From Nitrospira_D sp019636945 (GTDB lineage Bacteria > Nitrospirota > Nitrospiria > Nitrospirales > Nitrospiraceae), in the NCBI RefSeq assembly GCF_047338595.1, contig NZ_JBLFBO010000004.1, forward strand, positions 1 through 64,000: 64,000 nt of DNA, written 5' to 3'. Positions 53,433 through 61,750 of the stretch are shown here, in pieces (within the stretch, counting starts at the first letter, position 1; the number at the start of each line of letters is the position of its first letter). Position numbers and translations under genes: made by a program. Below the pieces are notes generated by a model. That model did no database searches. It worked only from the letters and a program-made list of their open reading frames with translations, and was not told the origin of the DNA.

Positions 53433-53491
53433 GTTCCAGGTTTCATGTTCAATGTTTCAAGGTATGGAACCAAAAACATGAAACTTGGAAC
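53433..53491. repeat. Imperfect inverted repeat, GTTTCATGTT type
   Basis: GTTCCAGGTTTCATGTT (53433-53449) faces AACATGAAACTTGGAAC (53475-53491), one mismatch in 17. Shorter copies of the same words (ATGTTTCAAGG, GGAACCTGAAACAT) fill the loop and flank, so the element is made of repeated TTTCATG/GGAACC units. No T-run; function unclear. Confidence 0.7.
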
Positions 53492-53591
53492 CTGAAACAT
53501 AAAACTCAGAGTCGTGACTCGCCACGAGATGTGTGATCCACGAGGGTTCGTGCTGAACCGTCATGAGTCAGGCGGGATAGGCCAGCCTCTC

Positions 53592-53640
53592 TTGCGCCCT
53601 TCAAAGGGGCTCCCCTATAGTGATCAGCTGAATAGGGGAG
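53592..53640 (+). promoter_or_regulatory. Promoter with overlapping operator-like repeat of the NarK-like gene
   Basis: TTGCGC (53592-53597), 18 bases, TATAGT (53616-53621). A perfect 9-bp inverted repeat, CTCCCCTAT (53610-53618) and ATAGGGGAG (53632-53640), covers the -10 and the predicted start site and ends directly at the ribosome site GGAGG (53640-53644). It could be a repressor site or an RNA hairpin hiding the ribosome site. Confidence 0.55.
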
Positions 53641-53651
53641 GGAGGTTTCGG

Positions 53652-54854
53652 GTGTCCGAGATCTGGGAGATTCTGAAAAGCGGCCATTGGCCGTCACTGG
53701 TCGGGGCCTGGGTTCATCTCACGGTCAGTTTCATGGTCTGGTTACTTATCGCGGCAATGAGCATTCCTCTGGTCACGGCGTTGCAATTGAGTGACGCCGA
53801 GATCGCCTGGCTGGTGTCCCTGCCTCTCCTTGGTGGGGCCCTGTTGCGGATGGTCGCCGGATGGAGCGCGGATCGGCTGGGGGCCCGGCGCACGGCGGTC
53901 GTGATACTTGTTGTGGAGTTGCTGGTGCTGTCGTGGGGATGGGTCGGGGTGAGTGGGTATGGTGCGGCTCTCGTGTTTTCACTTGGTCTCGGTGTGGCTG
54001 GGGCGAGTTTCGCCGTCGCGCTTCCACTTGCCAGCCGTGCCTATCCACCTTCGGCACAGGGACTGATCCTGGGCATTGCTGCGTCGGGGAATGTCGGTAC
54101 GGTACTGATCTTCTTTTTGGCGCCACGCTGGGCGGCTGTCATGGACTGGCATCAGATTTGTGGGATCATGGCCGCTGTTGTTGCCGTGACTCTGGTAGCG
54201 TTTGAGTTGCTGGTTCCACGGATGTCACCGGCTCCAGAGGGGGGCGTGGGGGCGTGGTGGTATCATGTTGCGGAACTGATCCGGCGGCGATCGGCCTATT
54301 GGCTCTGCTTCCTCTATGCGATTACGTTTGGCGGTTTTGTGGGCCTCTGTAGTGTGATTCCACTGTTACTGCATGATGTGTATCGAATCGAGGCGATTGA
54401 GGCTGGGATCATCGCAGCCTTCTGTGGGTTGATCGGCAGTGTGATTCGTCCAATCGGCGGGTATGTTGCCGATCGCCAAGGTGGACTGCGGGCGCTCTAT
54501 TATGTGCTGCCGGCTATTGCGGGGGCGGTGGTTGCAGTCATGAGCCCCTCACACACTATGGGCGTGGCGATGATGGTGGTCGCGACGGCGGCAATGGGAT
54601 TCGGCAACGGCGTGGTCTTTCAGCTCGTTGCCGAATGGTTTCCTCGAGACATTGGATTGGCGTCGGGTGTGGTCGGTGCGGCAGGCGCTGTTGGTGGTTT
54701 TGTCTTGCCGATTCTGATCGGCACGGTGAAAGGGTTCTCAGGGAGCTACGAGTTAGGATTTTGGCTGTTTGCCGGGCTGGCGGTCTGTGCATGGGGAACG
54801 GTGATGGTGGCATTGCGCCCGAACGGATCGTCTCCGGTGAATCTTCCCTCCTGA
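53652..54854 (+). CDS. MFS transporter of the nitrate/nitrite porter (NarK) type
   Basis: 400 residues, about twelve membrane helices. MFS motif GGALLRMVAGWSADRLGARRTA follows helix 2, and AQGLILGIAASGNVGTVLIFF matches the Gly-rich NNP signature; a second half-repeat contains GNGVVFQLVAEWFPRDIGLASGVVGAAGAVGG. GTG 53652 is chosen because GGAGG precedes it and the promoter lies just upstream; a longer frame from 53514 has no membrane-protein character. Nitrite or nitrate transport would fit a Nitrospira, but substrate is inferred. Confidence 0.8.
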   Translation: MSEIWEILKSGHWPSLVGAWVHLTVSFMVWLLIAAMSIPLVTALQLSDAEIAWLVSLPLLGGALLRMVAGWSADRLGARRTAVVILVVELLVLSWGWVGVSGYGAALVFSLGLGVAGASFAVALPLASRAYPPSAQGLILGIAASGNVGTVLIFFLAPRWAAVMDWHQICGIMAAVVAVTLVAFELLVPRMSPAPEGGVGAWWYHVAELIRRRSAYWLCFLYAITFGGFVGLCSVIPLLLHDVYRIEAIEAGIIAAFCGLIGSVIRPIGGYVADRQGGLRALYYVLPAIAGAVVAVMSPSHTMGVAMMVVATAAMGFGNGVVFQLVAEWFPRDIGLASGVVGAAGAVGGFVLPILIGTVKGFSGSYELGFWLFAGLAVCAWGTVMVALRPNGSSPVNLPS

Positions 54855-54930
54855 ACATCCCCGGGCCGTCGAAGGGCCGGCAAAAAAATCATATTCAAGG
54901 TTCGGTCTGAAATGCTAGATTGGATACCTT

Positions 54931-56139
54931 ATGCCTAGCCCGTTCAATCACATCGAAGACGCGATCCGTGACATTAAGAAGGGGAAGTTCATCATCCTCG
55001 TCGACGACGAGGACCGTGAAAACGAGGGCGACCTCGTCATGGCTGCGGAAAAAGTTACCCCGCAGGCCATCAACTTCATGGCGAAGCATGCCCGTGGCCT
55101 GATTTGTTTGGCACTGACCCCCGAGCGGGTGGAAGAATTGCAGCTGCCCCAACAGGCGGCAGAGAATACGGCCACGTTCGGGACAGCGTTTACGGTCTCG
55201 ATCGATGCGCGTAAAGATATTACGACCGGCATTTCTGCCGCCGATCGAGCCACGACTATTCATGTGGCGATCGACCCAAAATGTAAGCCGAGTGACCTCG
55301 CTCGCCCTGGCCACGTGTTTCCACTCAAGGCGCAAACCGGGGGCGTGCTTCGGCGTGCCGGCCAAACGGAAGGATCGGTTGATCTGGCACGGTTGGCCGG
55401 CCTCAAACCTGCCGGTGTGATCTGCGAGATTATGAATGCCGATGGGACAATGGCGCGTGTGCCTGAGCTGGCGAAGTTTGCCAAGACCCATAAGCTGAAA
55501 ATGGTGACGGTGAAGGCCCTGATCGAATACCGGATGCGGAGGGAAACCTTCGTCAAACGGGCGGCGAGCGCACGGCTGCCGACCACGTTTGGAGAATTCG
55601 AGGCGGTAGCTTTCGAAAATCAAATCGATGGCGTGACCCACATTGCGTTGGTGAAGGGACGCGTTGAGGGTGGGATGCCGACGCTGGTTCGCGTCCATTC
55701 CGGTTGTCTGACTGCCGACGCGCTGGGATCGCTGCGGTGCGATTGTCGTGATCAACTTCACTCTGCGATGGAGATCATTGAGAAGGACGGACGAGGGGTC
55801 TTATTGTATCTGAATCAGGAGGGCCGTGGTATCGGGTTGCTCAACAAGATTAAAGCCTATGGACTTCAAGATCGGGGCAGTGACACGGTTGAAGCTAATT
55901 TACAGCTCGGGTTCAAGGCCGACCTCCGTGACTATGGGGTCGGCGCGCAAATTTTGGCGAATCTGGGGCTCCACCAGATTCGGTTGATTACGAATAACCC
56001 GAGGAAGATCATTGGGATCGAAGGCTATGGCCTCAAGGTCGTGGAGCGTGTTCCTATTGAGACTCCTCCCCGTGCTGCGAATGTTCGGTATCTTCGCACA
56101 AAGAAAGCGAAACTGGGGCATCTTCTCAAGAAAGTCTGA
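54931..56139 (+). CDS. ribBA: Bifunctional DHBP synthase / GTP cyclohydrolase II
   Basis: Makes both riboflavin precursors. Residues 1 to about 205 are RibB (FIILVDDEDRENEGDLVMAAEKV, HVFPLKAQTGGVLRRAGQTEGSVDLARLAG); about 210-402 RibA, with zinc Cys in SGCLTADALGSLRCDCRDQL and NQEGRGIGLLNKIKAYGLQD. 402 residues. Followed 64 bases on by ribH. Confidence 0.97.
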   Translation: MPSPFNHIEDAIRDIKKGKFIILVDDEDRENEGDLVMAAEKVTPQAINFMAKHARGLICLALTPERVEELQLPQQAAENTATFGTAFTVSIDARKDITTGISAADRATTIHVAIDPKCKPSDLARPGHVFPLKAQTGGVLRRAGQTEGSVDLARLAGLKPAGVICEIMNADGTMARVPELAKFAKTHKLKMVTVKALIEYRMRRETFVKRAASARLPTTFGEFEAVAFENQIDGVTHIALVKGRVEGGMPTLVRVHSGCLTADALGSLRCDCRDQLHSAMEIIEKDGRGVLLYLNQEGRGIGLLNKIKAYGLQDRGSDTVEANLQLGFKADLRDYGVGAQILANLGLHQIRLITNNPRKIIGIEGYGLKVVERVPIETPPRAANVRYLRTKKAKLGHLLKKV

Positions 56140-56203
56140 GCGGGGAGGGCGTGCCGACCCGATCCAGCATTGGCTAGTGGATGAATCTGGAGCTTTTGAA
56201 CTC

Positions 56204-56737
56204 ATGGCAAAGAAAACATCACGTACGGCAGCGGGACTTCGATTCGGCATCGTTGTGGCACGATTTAATCAGCGGATCACCGGCAAGCTGTTGCGTGCCT
56301 GTACCGACACACTAGCCCACAGTGGTGTGGCCGTGAACGACATTCACGTGGTGCGTGTGCCAGGCGCGTTTGAAATTCCCCTCGTGGCTCGCACGATGGC
56401 GCGAGCGAATCACTATGATGCAGTGATTTGTTTGGGAGCCGTGATTCGCGGCGATACGCCCCATTTCGATTACATCTGCTCGGAAGTGAGCCGGGGGATC
56501 GGTCAGGCGGCCTTAGAGACCGAGGTGCCCATTATCTTCGGCGTGCTGACGACGGAAACGGTGGCGCAGGCGGAGGAGCGTGCAGACCAGAGGCAATTCA
56601 ACCGTGGCGGTGCGGCGGCACAATCGGCGATCGAGATGGTGCGAGTGATGCAAACGATCAGTGGGAAAGACAGAAAGTCAGAAAGAGGGGAGTCTGCAAG
56701 TCAAAGCGGGCGGACAGCAGGAAGGACAAAACGGTGA
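56204..56737 (+). CDS. ribH: 6,7-dimethyl-8-ribityllumazine synthase with extended tail
   Basis: Penultimate riboflavin step. FGIVVARFNQRITGKLLRAC, VPGAFEIPLVARTMA, CLGAVIRGDTPHFDYICSEVSRGI and GVLTTETVAQAEERA are canonical. 177 residues; about 20 more than usual at the C-terminus, a Lys/Arg/Ser-rich tail (SGKDRKSERGESASQSGR). ATG 56204 is the canonical start; the in-frame extension to 56012 overlaps ribBA. Confidence 0.95.
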   Translation: MAKKTSRTAAGLRFGIVVARFNQRITGKLLRACTDTLAHSGVAVNDIHVVRVPGAFEIPLVARTMARANHYDAVICLGAVIRGDTPHFDYICSEVSRGIGQAALETEVPIIFGVLTTETVAQAEERADQRQFNRGGAAAQSAIEMVRVMQTISGKDRKSERGESASQSGRTAGRTKR

Positions 56738-56804
56738 GTTCTCTCTCTTGTCAGTCTGTGAACGTGCGAACCTTTCAACTTTCCAATATTCTCACTGTGT
56801 AGCT

Positions 56805-57266
56805 ATGGGTAGCCGTCATCAGGCTCGCGAGCGCGCCTTGCAGATTCTCTTTCAACACGATATTCATGGCAAGGGGGATCTTCGGCTGGATGAGTTTTGG
56901 CGCGAGTATTCCGTTTCCGAGGAGTCTCGGGCCTTTGCGGAACAGTTGGTTCGAGGTGTGCTGGAACATCGGAAGGAGCTTGATGCCACCATCGCGAAGT
57001 ACGCGACGAACTGGACGGTGAATCGCATGCCGATCGTCGATCGCAATATTTTGCGTGCCGGACTGTACGAGTTGCTCTGGATCGATGAGGTTCCTGCGAA
57101 GGTTACGATGGATGAATCGATTGAGTTGGCCAAGAGTTTTGGAGATGATGATGCCTCAAAGTTTGTCAATGCCGTGCTGGACAAGGCATTGACAACTGAT
57201 TCACGATTAGCTGCGAAGCGGGCGGACCCGAATCGGCCGATGTGGAGGAGAGCAGACGGTGATTGA
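56805..57266 (+). CDS. nusB: Transcription antitermination factor NusB
   Basis: Binds S10 (rpsJ) and boxA RNA. SRHQARERALQILFQHDIHG and VDRNILRAGLYELLWIDEVPAKVTMDESIELAKSFGDDDASKFVNAVLDKAL are diagnostic. 153 residues from ATG 56805; ribH-nusB order is common. Overlaps purB by eight bases. Confidence 0.95.
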   Translation: MGSRHQARERALQILFQHDIHGKGDLRLDEFWREYSVSEESRAFAEQLVRGVLEHRKELDATIAKYATNWTVNRMPIVDRNILRAGLYELLWIDEVPAKVTMDESIELAKSFGDDDASKFVNAVLDKALTTDSRLAAKRADPNRPMWRRADGD

Positions 57267-58596
57267 GCGGTACACGCGTCCCCAAATGAAAGCCATTTGG
57301 GACTTGAAGCACAAGTATGAGATCTGGCTGGAGGTCGAACTCCAGGCCTGTGCGGCATTTGAACAGGCCAAACAGGCTCCGCGTGGAACGGCGTCGAGAA
57401 TCAGGAAGAGAGCCAGAATCGACATCGACCGGATCGCCGAGATTGAGAAAGTCACGAAACATGATGTGATCGCCTTTCTGGAGTCCCTCATGGACAGCGT
57501 GGGGCCGGACCACCGGTTTCTTCACATGGGACTGACGTCATCGGATATCGTTGACACGTCACTGGCCGTGCAAATGACCGAGGCGCTGGACTTGATCTTG
57601 AGCGGCATCGAACGGTTGTTGGGCGTTCTCCAACGGCAGTCCTTCCGTTATAAGGATCTGGTGATGGTGGGGCGGTCTCACGGTATTCACGGGGAGCCGA
57701 TCTCTTTTGGTCTGAAACTCGCCCTCTGGTATGAGGAGGTCGGCCGCCATCAAGCACGGTTACGATCGGCGAGAAACGAGATTGCGGTCGGCAAGTTGTC
57801 CGGGGCCATGGGGACCTTTGCGCACCAGGGGCCTGAGATTGAAGAGTATGTCTGTGCCAAGCTCGGCTTGAAGGCCGATCCCGTGTCCAATCAGGTGGTG
57901 CAACGAGATCGCCATGCATCCTACGCAACGGCGCTCGCCCTGCTGGCGGCCAGTATCGAGAAAATTGCCACGGAGATTCGGCACCTGCAGCGGACGGAAG
58001 TGCTCGAGGCGGAAGAATATTTCTCGGAAGGCCAAAAGGGATCCTCGGCGATGCCCCACAAACGGAACCCGATTGTGTCGGAGAATTTGTGTGGACTGGC
58101 CAGACTCGTGCGAGCGAATAGTCTCGCGGCTATGGAAAACGTCGCACTCTGGCATGAACGTGACATCAGCCATTCGTCGGTGGAGCGGGTGATCATGCCG
58201 GACAGTACGATTCTGGTCGATTACATGCTGGCCAAGGTCACGGATCTCATCGAGCATCTGGTCGTCTATCCGGAGCGCATGCGGCGAAATCTCGAACTGA
58301 CCGGGGGGCTGGTCTATTCGCAGCGGTTGCTGTTGGCGCTCATCGAGAAGGGTGCGCAACGCAAAGAGTCGTACGAAGCGGTTCAGCGGAATGCGATGGC
58401 GTCCTGGCGGGGGGGCGGCGGATTGCAAGAATTGGCTGAGAGGGATCCCTTTATCTCGCAACACCTGAACGGGCGTGAGATTGCGACCTGTTTCAACCCG
58501 CAATACTATCTGCGCCATCTCGACCAAATCTATCGACGGGTATTTGGACGGGCAAGGTCGTCCTCCGGCGGTAAGAAGAAGGGAGCGAGGTCATGA
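57259..58596 (+). CDS. purB: Adenylosuccinate lyase
   Basis: Acts twice in purine synthesis: SAICAR to AICAR and adenylosuccinate to AMP. IERYTRPQMKAIWDLKHKYEIWLEVE, TSSDIVDTSLAVQM and the signature loop GQKGSSAMPHKRNPI are intact. 445 residues, GTG start at 57259 overlapping nusB. Ends in an ATGA overlap with cld. Confidence 0.96.
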   Translation: MIERYTRPQMKAIWDLKHKYEIWLEVELQACAAFEQAKQAPRGTASRIRKRARIDIDRIAEIEKVTKHDVIAFLESLMDSVGPDHRFLHMGLTSSDIVDTSLAVQMTEALDLILSGIERLLGVLQRQSFRYKDLVMVGRSHGIHGEPISFGLKLALWYEEVGRHQARLRSARNEIAVGKLSGAMGTFAHQGPEIEEYVCAKLGLKADPVSNQVVQRDRHASYATALALLAASIEKIATEIRHLQRTEVLEAEEYFSEGQKGSSAMPHKRNPIVSENLCGLARLVRANSLAAMENVALWHERDISHSSVERVIMPDSTILVDYMLAKVTDLIEHLVVYPERMRRNLELTGGLVYSQRLLLALIEKGAQRKESYEAVQRNAMASWRGGGGLQELAERDPFISQHLNGREIATCFNPQYYLRHLDQIYRRVFGRARSSSGGKKKGARS

Positions 58597-59387
58597 CGCG
58601 CGTATTTCTCAGGACGGTCATGTGCGGTTTTCTCTTCATGGGTTTCTGGTTTTCTCCCGTCTCTGCGGGGGTGGACCGGGAGAAGCTCCTGACCGATGCC
58701 GGGGTGTACGGCAGCTTTGCCGTCTTTACGCTCGATGACCAGTGGGGAAAACTCGACTCCTCGATCCGGATTGCTCGTCTGGCCACACTCAAAGGGGTGG
58801 TGGAGCAACATCGGGAGCATGTGGCAATTGATCTGTATCTGCTTCGCGGACTTGCCGATCATGCCGATCTGTTGTTCCGCATTCATGGGATGGAGTTGCG
58901 TGACATTCAAGCGTTTCTCCTCGACTTGAAGAGCAGTCAATTCGGGCGACATCTCAAGACAGCGGGAATCATGCATGGGATGACGAAGAAACCATCCTAT
59001 GTTCCTGGATTTTCCGAGCAGATGAAGGCGGATCTCGCGTCTCCGAGCGAGCCGGGGCAGAAACCGTATGCGATCGTCATCCCAGTCAAGAAATCAGCCG
59101 AATGGTGGGGGATGGATCGTGAAAAGCAGGTTGCCATGATGCAGGAGCATACCGTGGCTGCGCTGCCGTACTTGAAGACCGTCAAGCGAAAACTCTATCA
59201 CTCGACGGGCTTGGACGATCTTGACTTCATCACCTATTTTGAAACCTCGAAGCTGGATGACTTTCATAGTCTGATACTGTCGCTTGAGAAGGTGAAGGAG
59301 TTTCAGTATGTTCGTCGAATCGGTCATCCCACTCTCCTAGGGGTCGTGCAATCTGTGGACGAGATTATTGAGTCGTTGGTCCAGTGA
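58593..59387 (+). CDS. cld: Exported chlorite dismutase
   Basis: Haem b enzyme converting chlorite to chloride and O2. Signal peptide about 1-26 (ending SPVSAG). Key residues as in Nitrospira Cld: proximal His186 (MQEHT), distal Arg199 (VKRKLYHSTGLDDLDF), Lys166/Lys167 and Trp171-Trp172 (PVKKSAEWWGMD). 264 residues, the pentameric long-chain lineage. The ATG overlaps the purB stop (ATGA) and purC follows 21 bases on, so it is translated within the purine operon. Physiological role in nitrite oxidisers is unsettled; detoxification is likely. Confidence 0.95.
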   Translation: MTRVFLRTVMCGFLFMGFWFSPVSAGVDREKLLTDAGVYGSFAVFTLDDQWGKLDSSIRIARLATLKGVVEQHREHVAIDLYLLRGLADHADLLFRIHGMELRDIQAFLLDLKSSQFGRHLKTAGIMHGMTKKPSYVPGFSEQMKADLASPSEPGQKPYAIVIPVKKSAEWWGMDREKQVAMMQEHTVAALPYLKTVKRKLYHSTGLDDLDFITYFETSKLDDFHSLILSLEKVKEFQYVRRIGHPTLLGVVQSVDEIIESLVQ

Positions 59388-59408
59388 GCTGAAGGCTGAG
59401 GTCTGATC

Positions 59409-60113
59409 ATGGCGACAGGGGAACTGCTCTACGAAGGCAAGGCGAAGAAAATCTTTTCGACCGGAAACTCAGACCAGGTCATTCAGTATTTCAAGGACGA
59501 CGCGACGGCGTTCAATGCACAGAAGCGCGGCACTATCGTCGAAAAAGGGGTGATCAATAATAAAGTTTCGGAGCGGCTCTTTCAGCTCTTGGAGCAGGGA
59601 GGGATCCGCACTCACTTTGTGGAGCGGTTGAATGATCGAGAAATGCTCGCCAAGCGAGTCCGAATCGTACCGGTCGAAGTCGTGGTGCGAAATACGGTGG
59701 CAGGTAGTCTGGCGAAGCGGCTGGGATTGAAAGAGGGGAATCGGATTGATCCGGCAATTGTCGAGTTCTATTACAAGAACGACGCATTGGGCGACCCGCT
59801 GGTCAACGACGACCATCTGCGGTTGATGAATGTCGCGACGCCTGGTGTCTTGCGGGAGCTGCGCGAGCTGGGGCACGCGGTGAATAAGATTCTGAAGCCG
59901 TTCTTCGCCGAGCGGAAGATGCAGCTGGTGGATTTCAAGCTCGAGTTTGGTGTGTTCCATAATAAATTGATCCTGGCGGACGAAATTTCTCCGGACACCT
60001 GCCGCTTGTGGGATGTCACGACAGGCGAGTCGATGGATAAGGATCGGTTTCGAAAGGATATGGGGAAGATCGAGGAGGCGTATCAGGAGGTGTTGAAACG
60101 GGTGTGTGGGTAG
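59409..60113 (+). CDS. purC: SAICAR synthetase
   Basis: Joins CAIR and aspartate with ATP in purine synthesis. LLYEGKAKKIFSTGNSDQVIQYFKDDATAFNAQKRG, EVVVRNTVAGSLAKRLGLKEG and LADEISPDTCRLWDVTTGESMDKDRFRKDMG are canonical. 234 residues. SAICAR is the next substrate of PurB encoded just upstream. Confidence 0.97.
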   Translation: MATGELLYEGKAKKIFSTGNSDQVIQYFKDDATAFNAQKRGTIVEKGVINNKVSERLFQLLEQGGIRTHFVERLNDREMLAKRVRIVPVEVVVRNTVAGSLAKRLGLKEGNRIDPAIVEFYYKNDALGDPLVNDDHLRLMNVATPGVLRELRELGHAVNKILKPFFAERKMQLVDFKLEFGVFHNKLILADEISPDTCRLWDVTTGESMDKDRFRKDMGKIEEAYQEVLKRVCG

Positions 60114-60323
60114 CGGGGACCTGAACCTTGCCTGCGTACGCACGGCAACTTGACCACACACAACCTTTCGCCGTCGCTCGGCACGCGAAACTTGTTCCGT
60201 TCCAAGCGGAGCTTACACGGAACATCGAACATCGCGAGCCGTCCGCAAGGCGGAGCGTTCAGGCTTAGCGAATGCGGTGTCTCAAGTTGCCGTGATATCG
60301 CAGGGCAAGGCTCAGAGTCCCCT
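60114..60323. repeat. Large imperfect palindrome between purC and the 2-TM gene
   Basis: Arms of about 40 bases: 60113-60153 and the reverse complement of 60282-60323. Within them CACGGCAACTTGA (60141-60153) is exact against TCAAGTTGCCGTG (60282-60294), and CCTTGCC (60126-60132) against GGCAAGG (60304-60310). GGGGAC at the outer left matches GTCCCC at the outer right. The centre carries a further exact 8-bp pair, TGTTCCGT/ACGGAACA (about 60194-60225). No open frame. It starts directly at the purC stop; MITE, REP-like element or structured RNA are all possible. Confidence 0.75.
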
Positions 60324-60355
60324 CCTGATCTTTGGGAGAGAGGGAAGAAAGAAGA

Positions 60356-60574
60356 ATGCTGCGGGCGTACTTGAATTATGGGCTGATCGCATCAGTGGTC
60401 GTCTGGGCGGCCATTGTTGGCGTGATGGCCTATCGGCTGAATGAGTCGCCGTGGCGCTGGGCATTCGTGGGATTGATGTTGTGCGGCGGGCTTACCATCG
60501 CTGTGATTCTCTGGATCAAGAAGTATGTGGATCGGATGAATGCAGCTGAAGAGAAGCGGGAGAGTAGGTTGTGA
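60356..60574 (+). CDS. Small membrane protein with two helices
   Basis: 72 residues from ATG 60356, behind GGGAAGAAAGAAG. Two membrane helices (YGLIASVVVWAAIVGVMAY and WAFVGLMLCGGLTIAVILWI) are followed by a charged tail (KKYVDRMNAAEEKRESRL). No recognised family. It overlaps purS by four bases (GTGA), so it is translated with the purine genes. Confidence 0.7.
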   Translation: MLRAYLNYGLIASVVVWAAIVGVMAYRLNESPWRWAFVGLMLCGGLTIAVILWIKKYVDRMNAAEEKRESRL

Positions 60575-60810
60575 AGGCGAAAATTCATGTGACGCTGAAA
60601 CAGGGGATTCTTGACCCACAGGGGAAAGCCATCGAGCATGCGCTGGGCTCGCTCGGGTTTAAGCATGCAGCCAACGTTCGTGTGGGGAAATATATGGAGT
60701 TGGATCTCAATCAGACCGATAAGGCCAAGGCTGAGGTTGAGGTGAAGGCCATGTGCGAAAAGCTCCTCGCGAACACGATTATTGAAGAGTATCGGTACGA
60801 ACTGGGGTAG
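60571..60810 (+). CDS. purS: FGAM synthase subunit PurS
   Basis: Small dimer that bridges PurQ and PurL. VKAKIHVTLKQGILDPQGKAIEHALGSLGFKHAANVRVGKYMELDL is canonical. 79 residues, GTG start overlapping the previous gene. Confidence 0.95.
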   Translation: MKAKIHVTLKQGILDPQGKAIEHALGSLGFKHAANVRVGKYMELDLNQTDKAKAEVEVKAMCEKLLANTIIEEYRYELG

Positions 60811-60906
60811 TGCTGTGTGCCGAGAATTGAGTGACGAGTGTTTTAAAGAATTCCGGAAGCCTCACCTCAGTCTCAGGACTCAGCACCCAGCACTTAGGAC
60901 TGACTT

Positions 60907-61620
60907 ATGAACATCGGTGTCGTCGTTTTCCCGGGGAGTAATTGCGATCACGATTGCCGGCATGTCTTTCAGGACGTGCTGGGCCAAGCGGTTACCATGG
61001 TGTGGCATAAAGAAGCTTCCTTAGCGGGTTTAGACGCGGTCATCCTGCCGGGTGGGTTTTCCTATGGTGACTATCTTCGCACGGGAGCGATCGCGCAGTT
61101 TTCCCCAGTGATGCAGGCGGTCAAACAATTTGCCGGTGGCGGGGGCTTGGTGCTCGGGATCTGCAACGGATTTCAGATTCTGTTGGAGGCAGGGTTATTG
61201 CCTGGGGCCATGCTACGAAATAAGTCGCTGCATTTCATTTGCCGCGAGACCCATGTGAAAGTAGAGAACGCTTCGACCCCGTTTACGAGTCTCTACAAGT
61301 CAGGGCAGGTGCTCAAGATCCCCATCGCGCATGCAGATGGGAACTATTATACCGATCCAGTCACATTGGCTGGGCTTCAAGCCAATGCGCAGATTATCTT
61401 CCGGTACTGCAGGGCTGATGGGAAAGTCACACCGGAAGCTTGTCCAAACGGGTCACTCGACAATATCGCCGGCATTCGTAATGCTGCCGGGAATGTTCTC
61501 GGTATGATGCCGCATCCTGAGCGTTGTGCGGAGACAGTGCTGGGGAACGAAGATGGGCGGCTCCTCTTTCAATCCATGATCGCGTCGATGGAGCGCAAGC
61601 AACTGGTTGGAGCAGGATGA
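60907..61620 (+). CDS. purQ: FGAM synthase glutaminase subunit PurQ
   Basis: Class I amidotransferase that feeds NH3 to PurL. VVVFPGSNCDHDC, LPGGFSYGDYLRTGAIAQFSP, the nucleophile Cys in GICNGFQIL and the final MPHPERCAE with His and Glu are present. 237 residues. The 96 bases before it hold repeated GACTCAGCACCCAGCAC-like words but no gene. Confidence 0.96.
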   Translation: MNIGVVVFPGSNCDHDCRHVFQDVLGQAVTMVWHKEASLAGLDAVILPGGFSYGDYLRTGAIAQFSPVMQAVKQFAGGGGLVLGICNGFQILLEAGLLPGAMLRNKSLHFICRETHVKVENASTPFTSLYKSGQVLKIPIAHADGNYYTDPVTLAGLQANAQIIFRYCRADGKVTPEACPNGSLDNIAGIRNAAGNVLGMMPHPERCAETVLGNEDGRLLFQSMIASMERKQLVGAG

Positions 61621-61750
61621 ACGGGGCTGCGATCGTTCAGCGAGGTCGGGCGGCAGAGGATTGAAGATGGGAAATCTCCGCGGTAAAGTATTGGGTCAGT
61701 TGCTTGTAGATCAGTTTTACATTTCTTTCTTATACATGAGGAGGGTCGAG

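Larger units (their letters stand above)
53278..53651. other. Divergent intergenic region rpoH - NarK-like gene (374 bases)
   Basis: Holds the rpoH -10, an interspersed inverted repeat (53433-53491) and the promoter and operator-like repeat of the porter gene (53592-53640). No gene is supported; the long open frame from 53514 is the upstream extension of the porter frame. Confidence 0.55.

Noticed and set aside
54855..54930. GGCC-rich hairpin followed by A-run as a terminator of the NarK-like gene
   Set aside because: The stem does not pair well beyond four bases, and the homopolymer is A on the + strand, not T.
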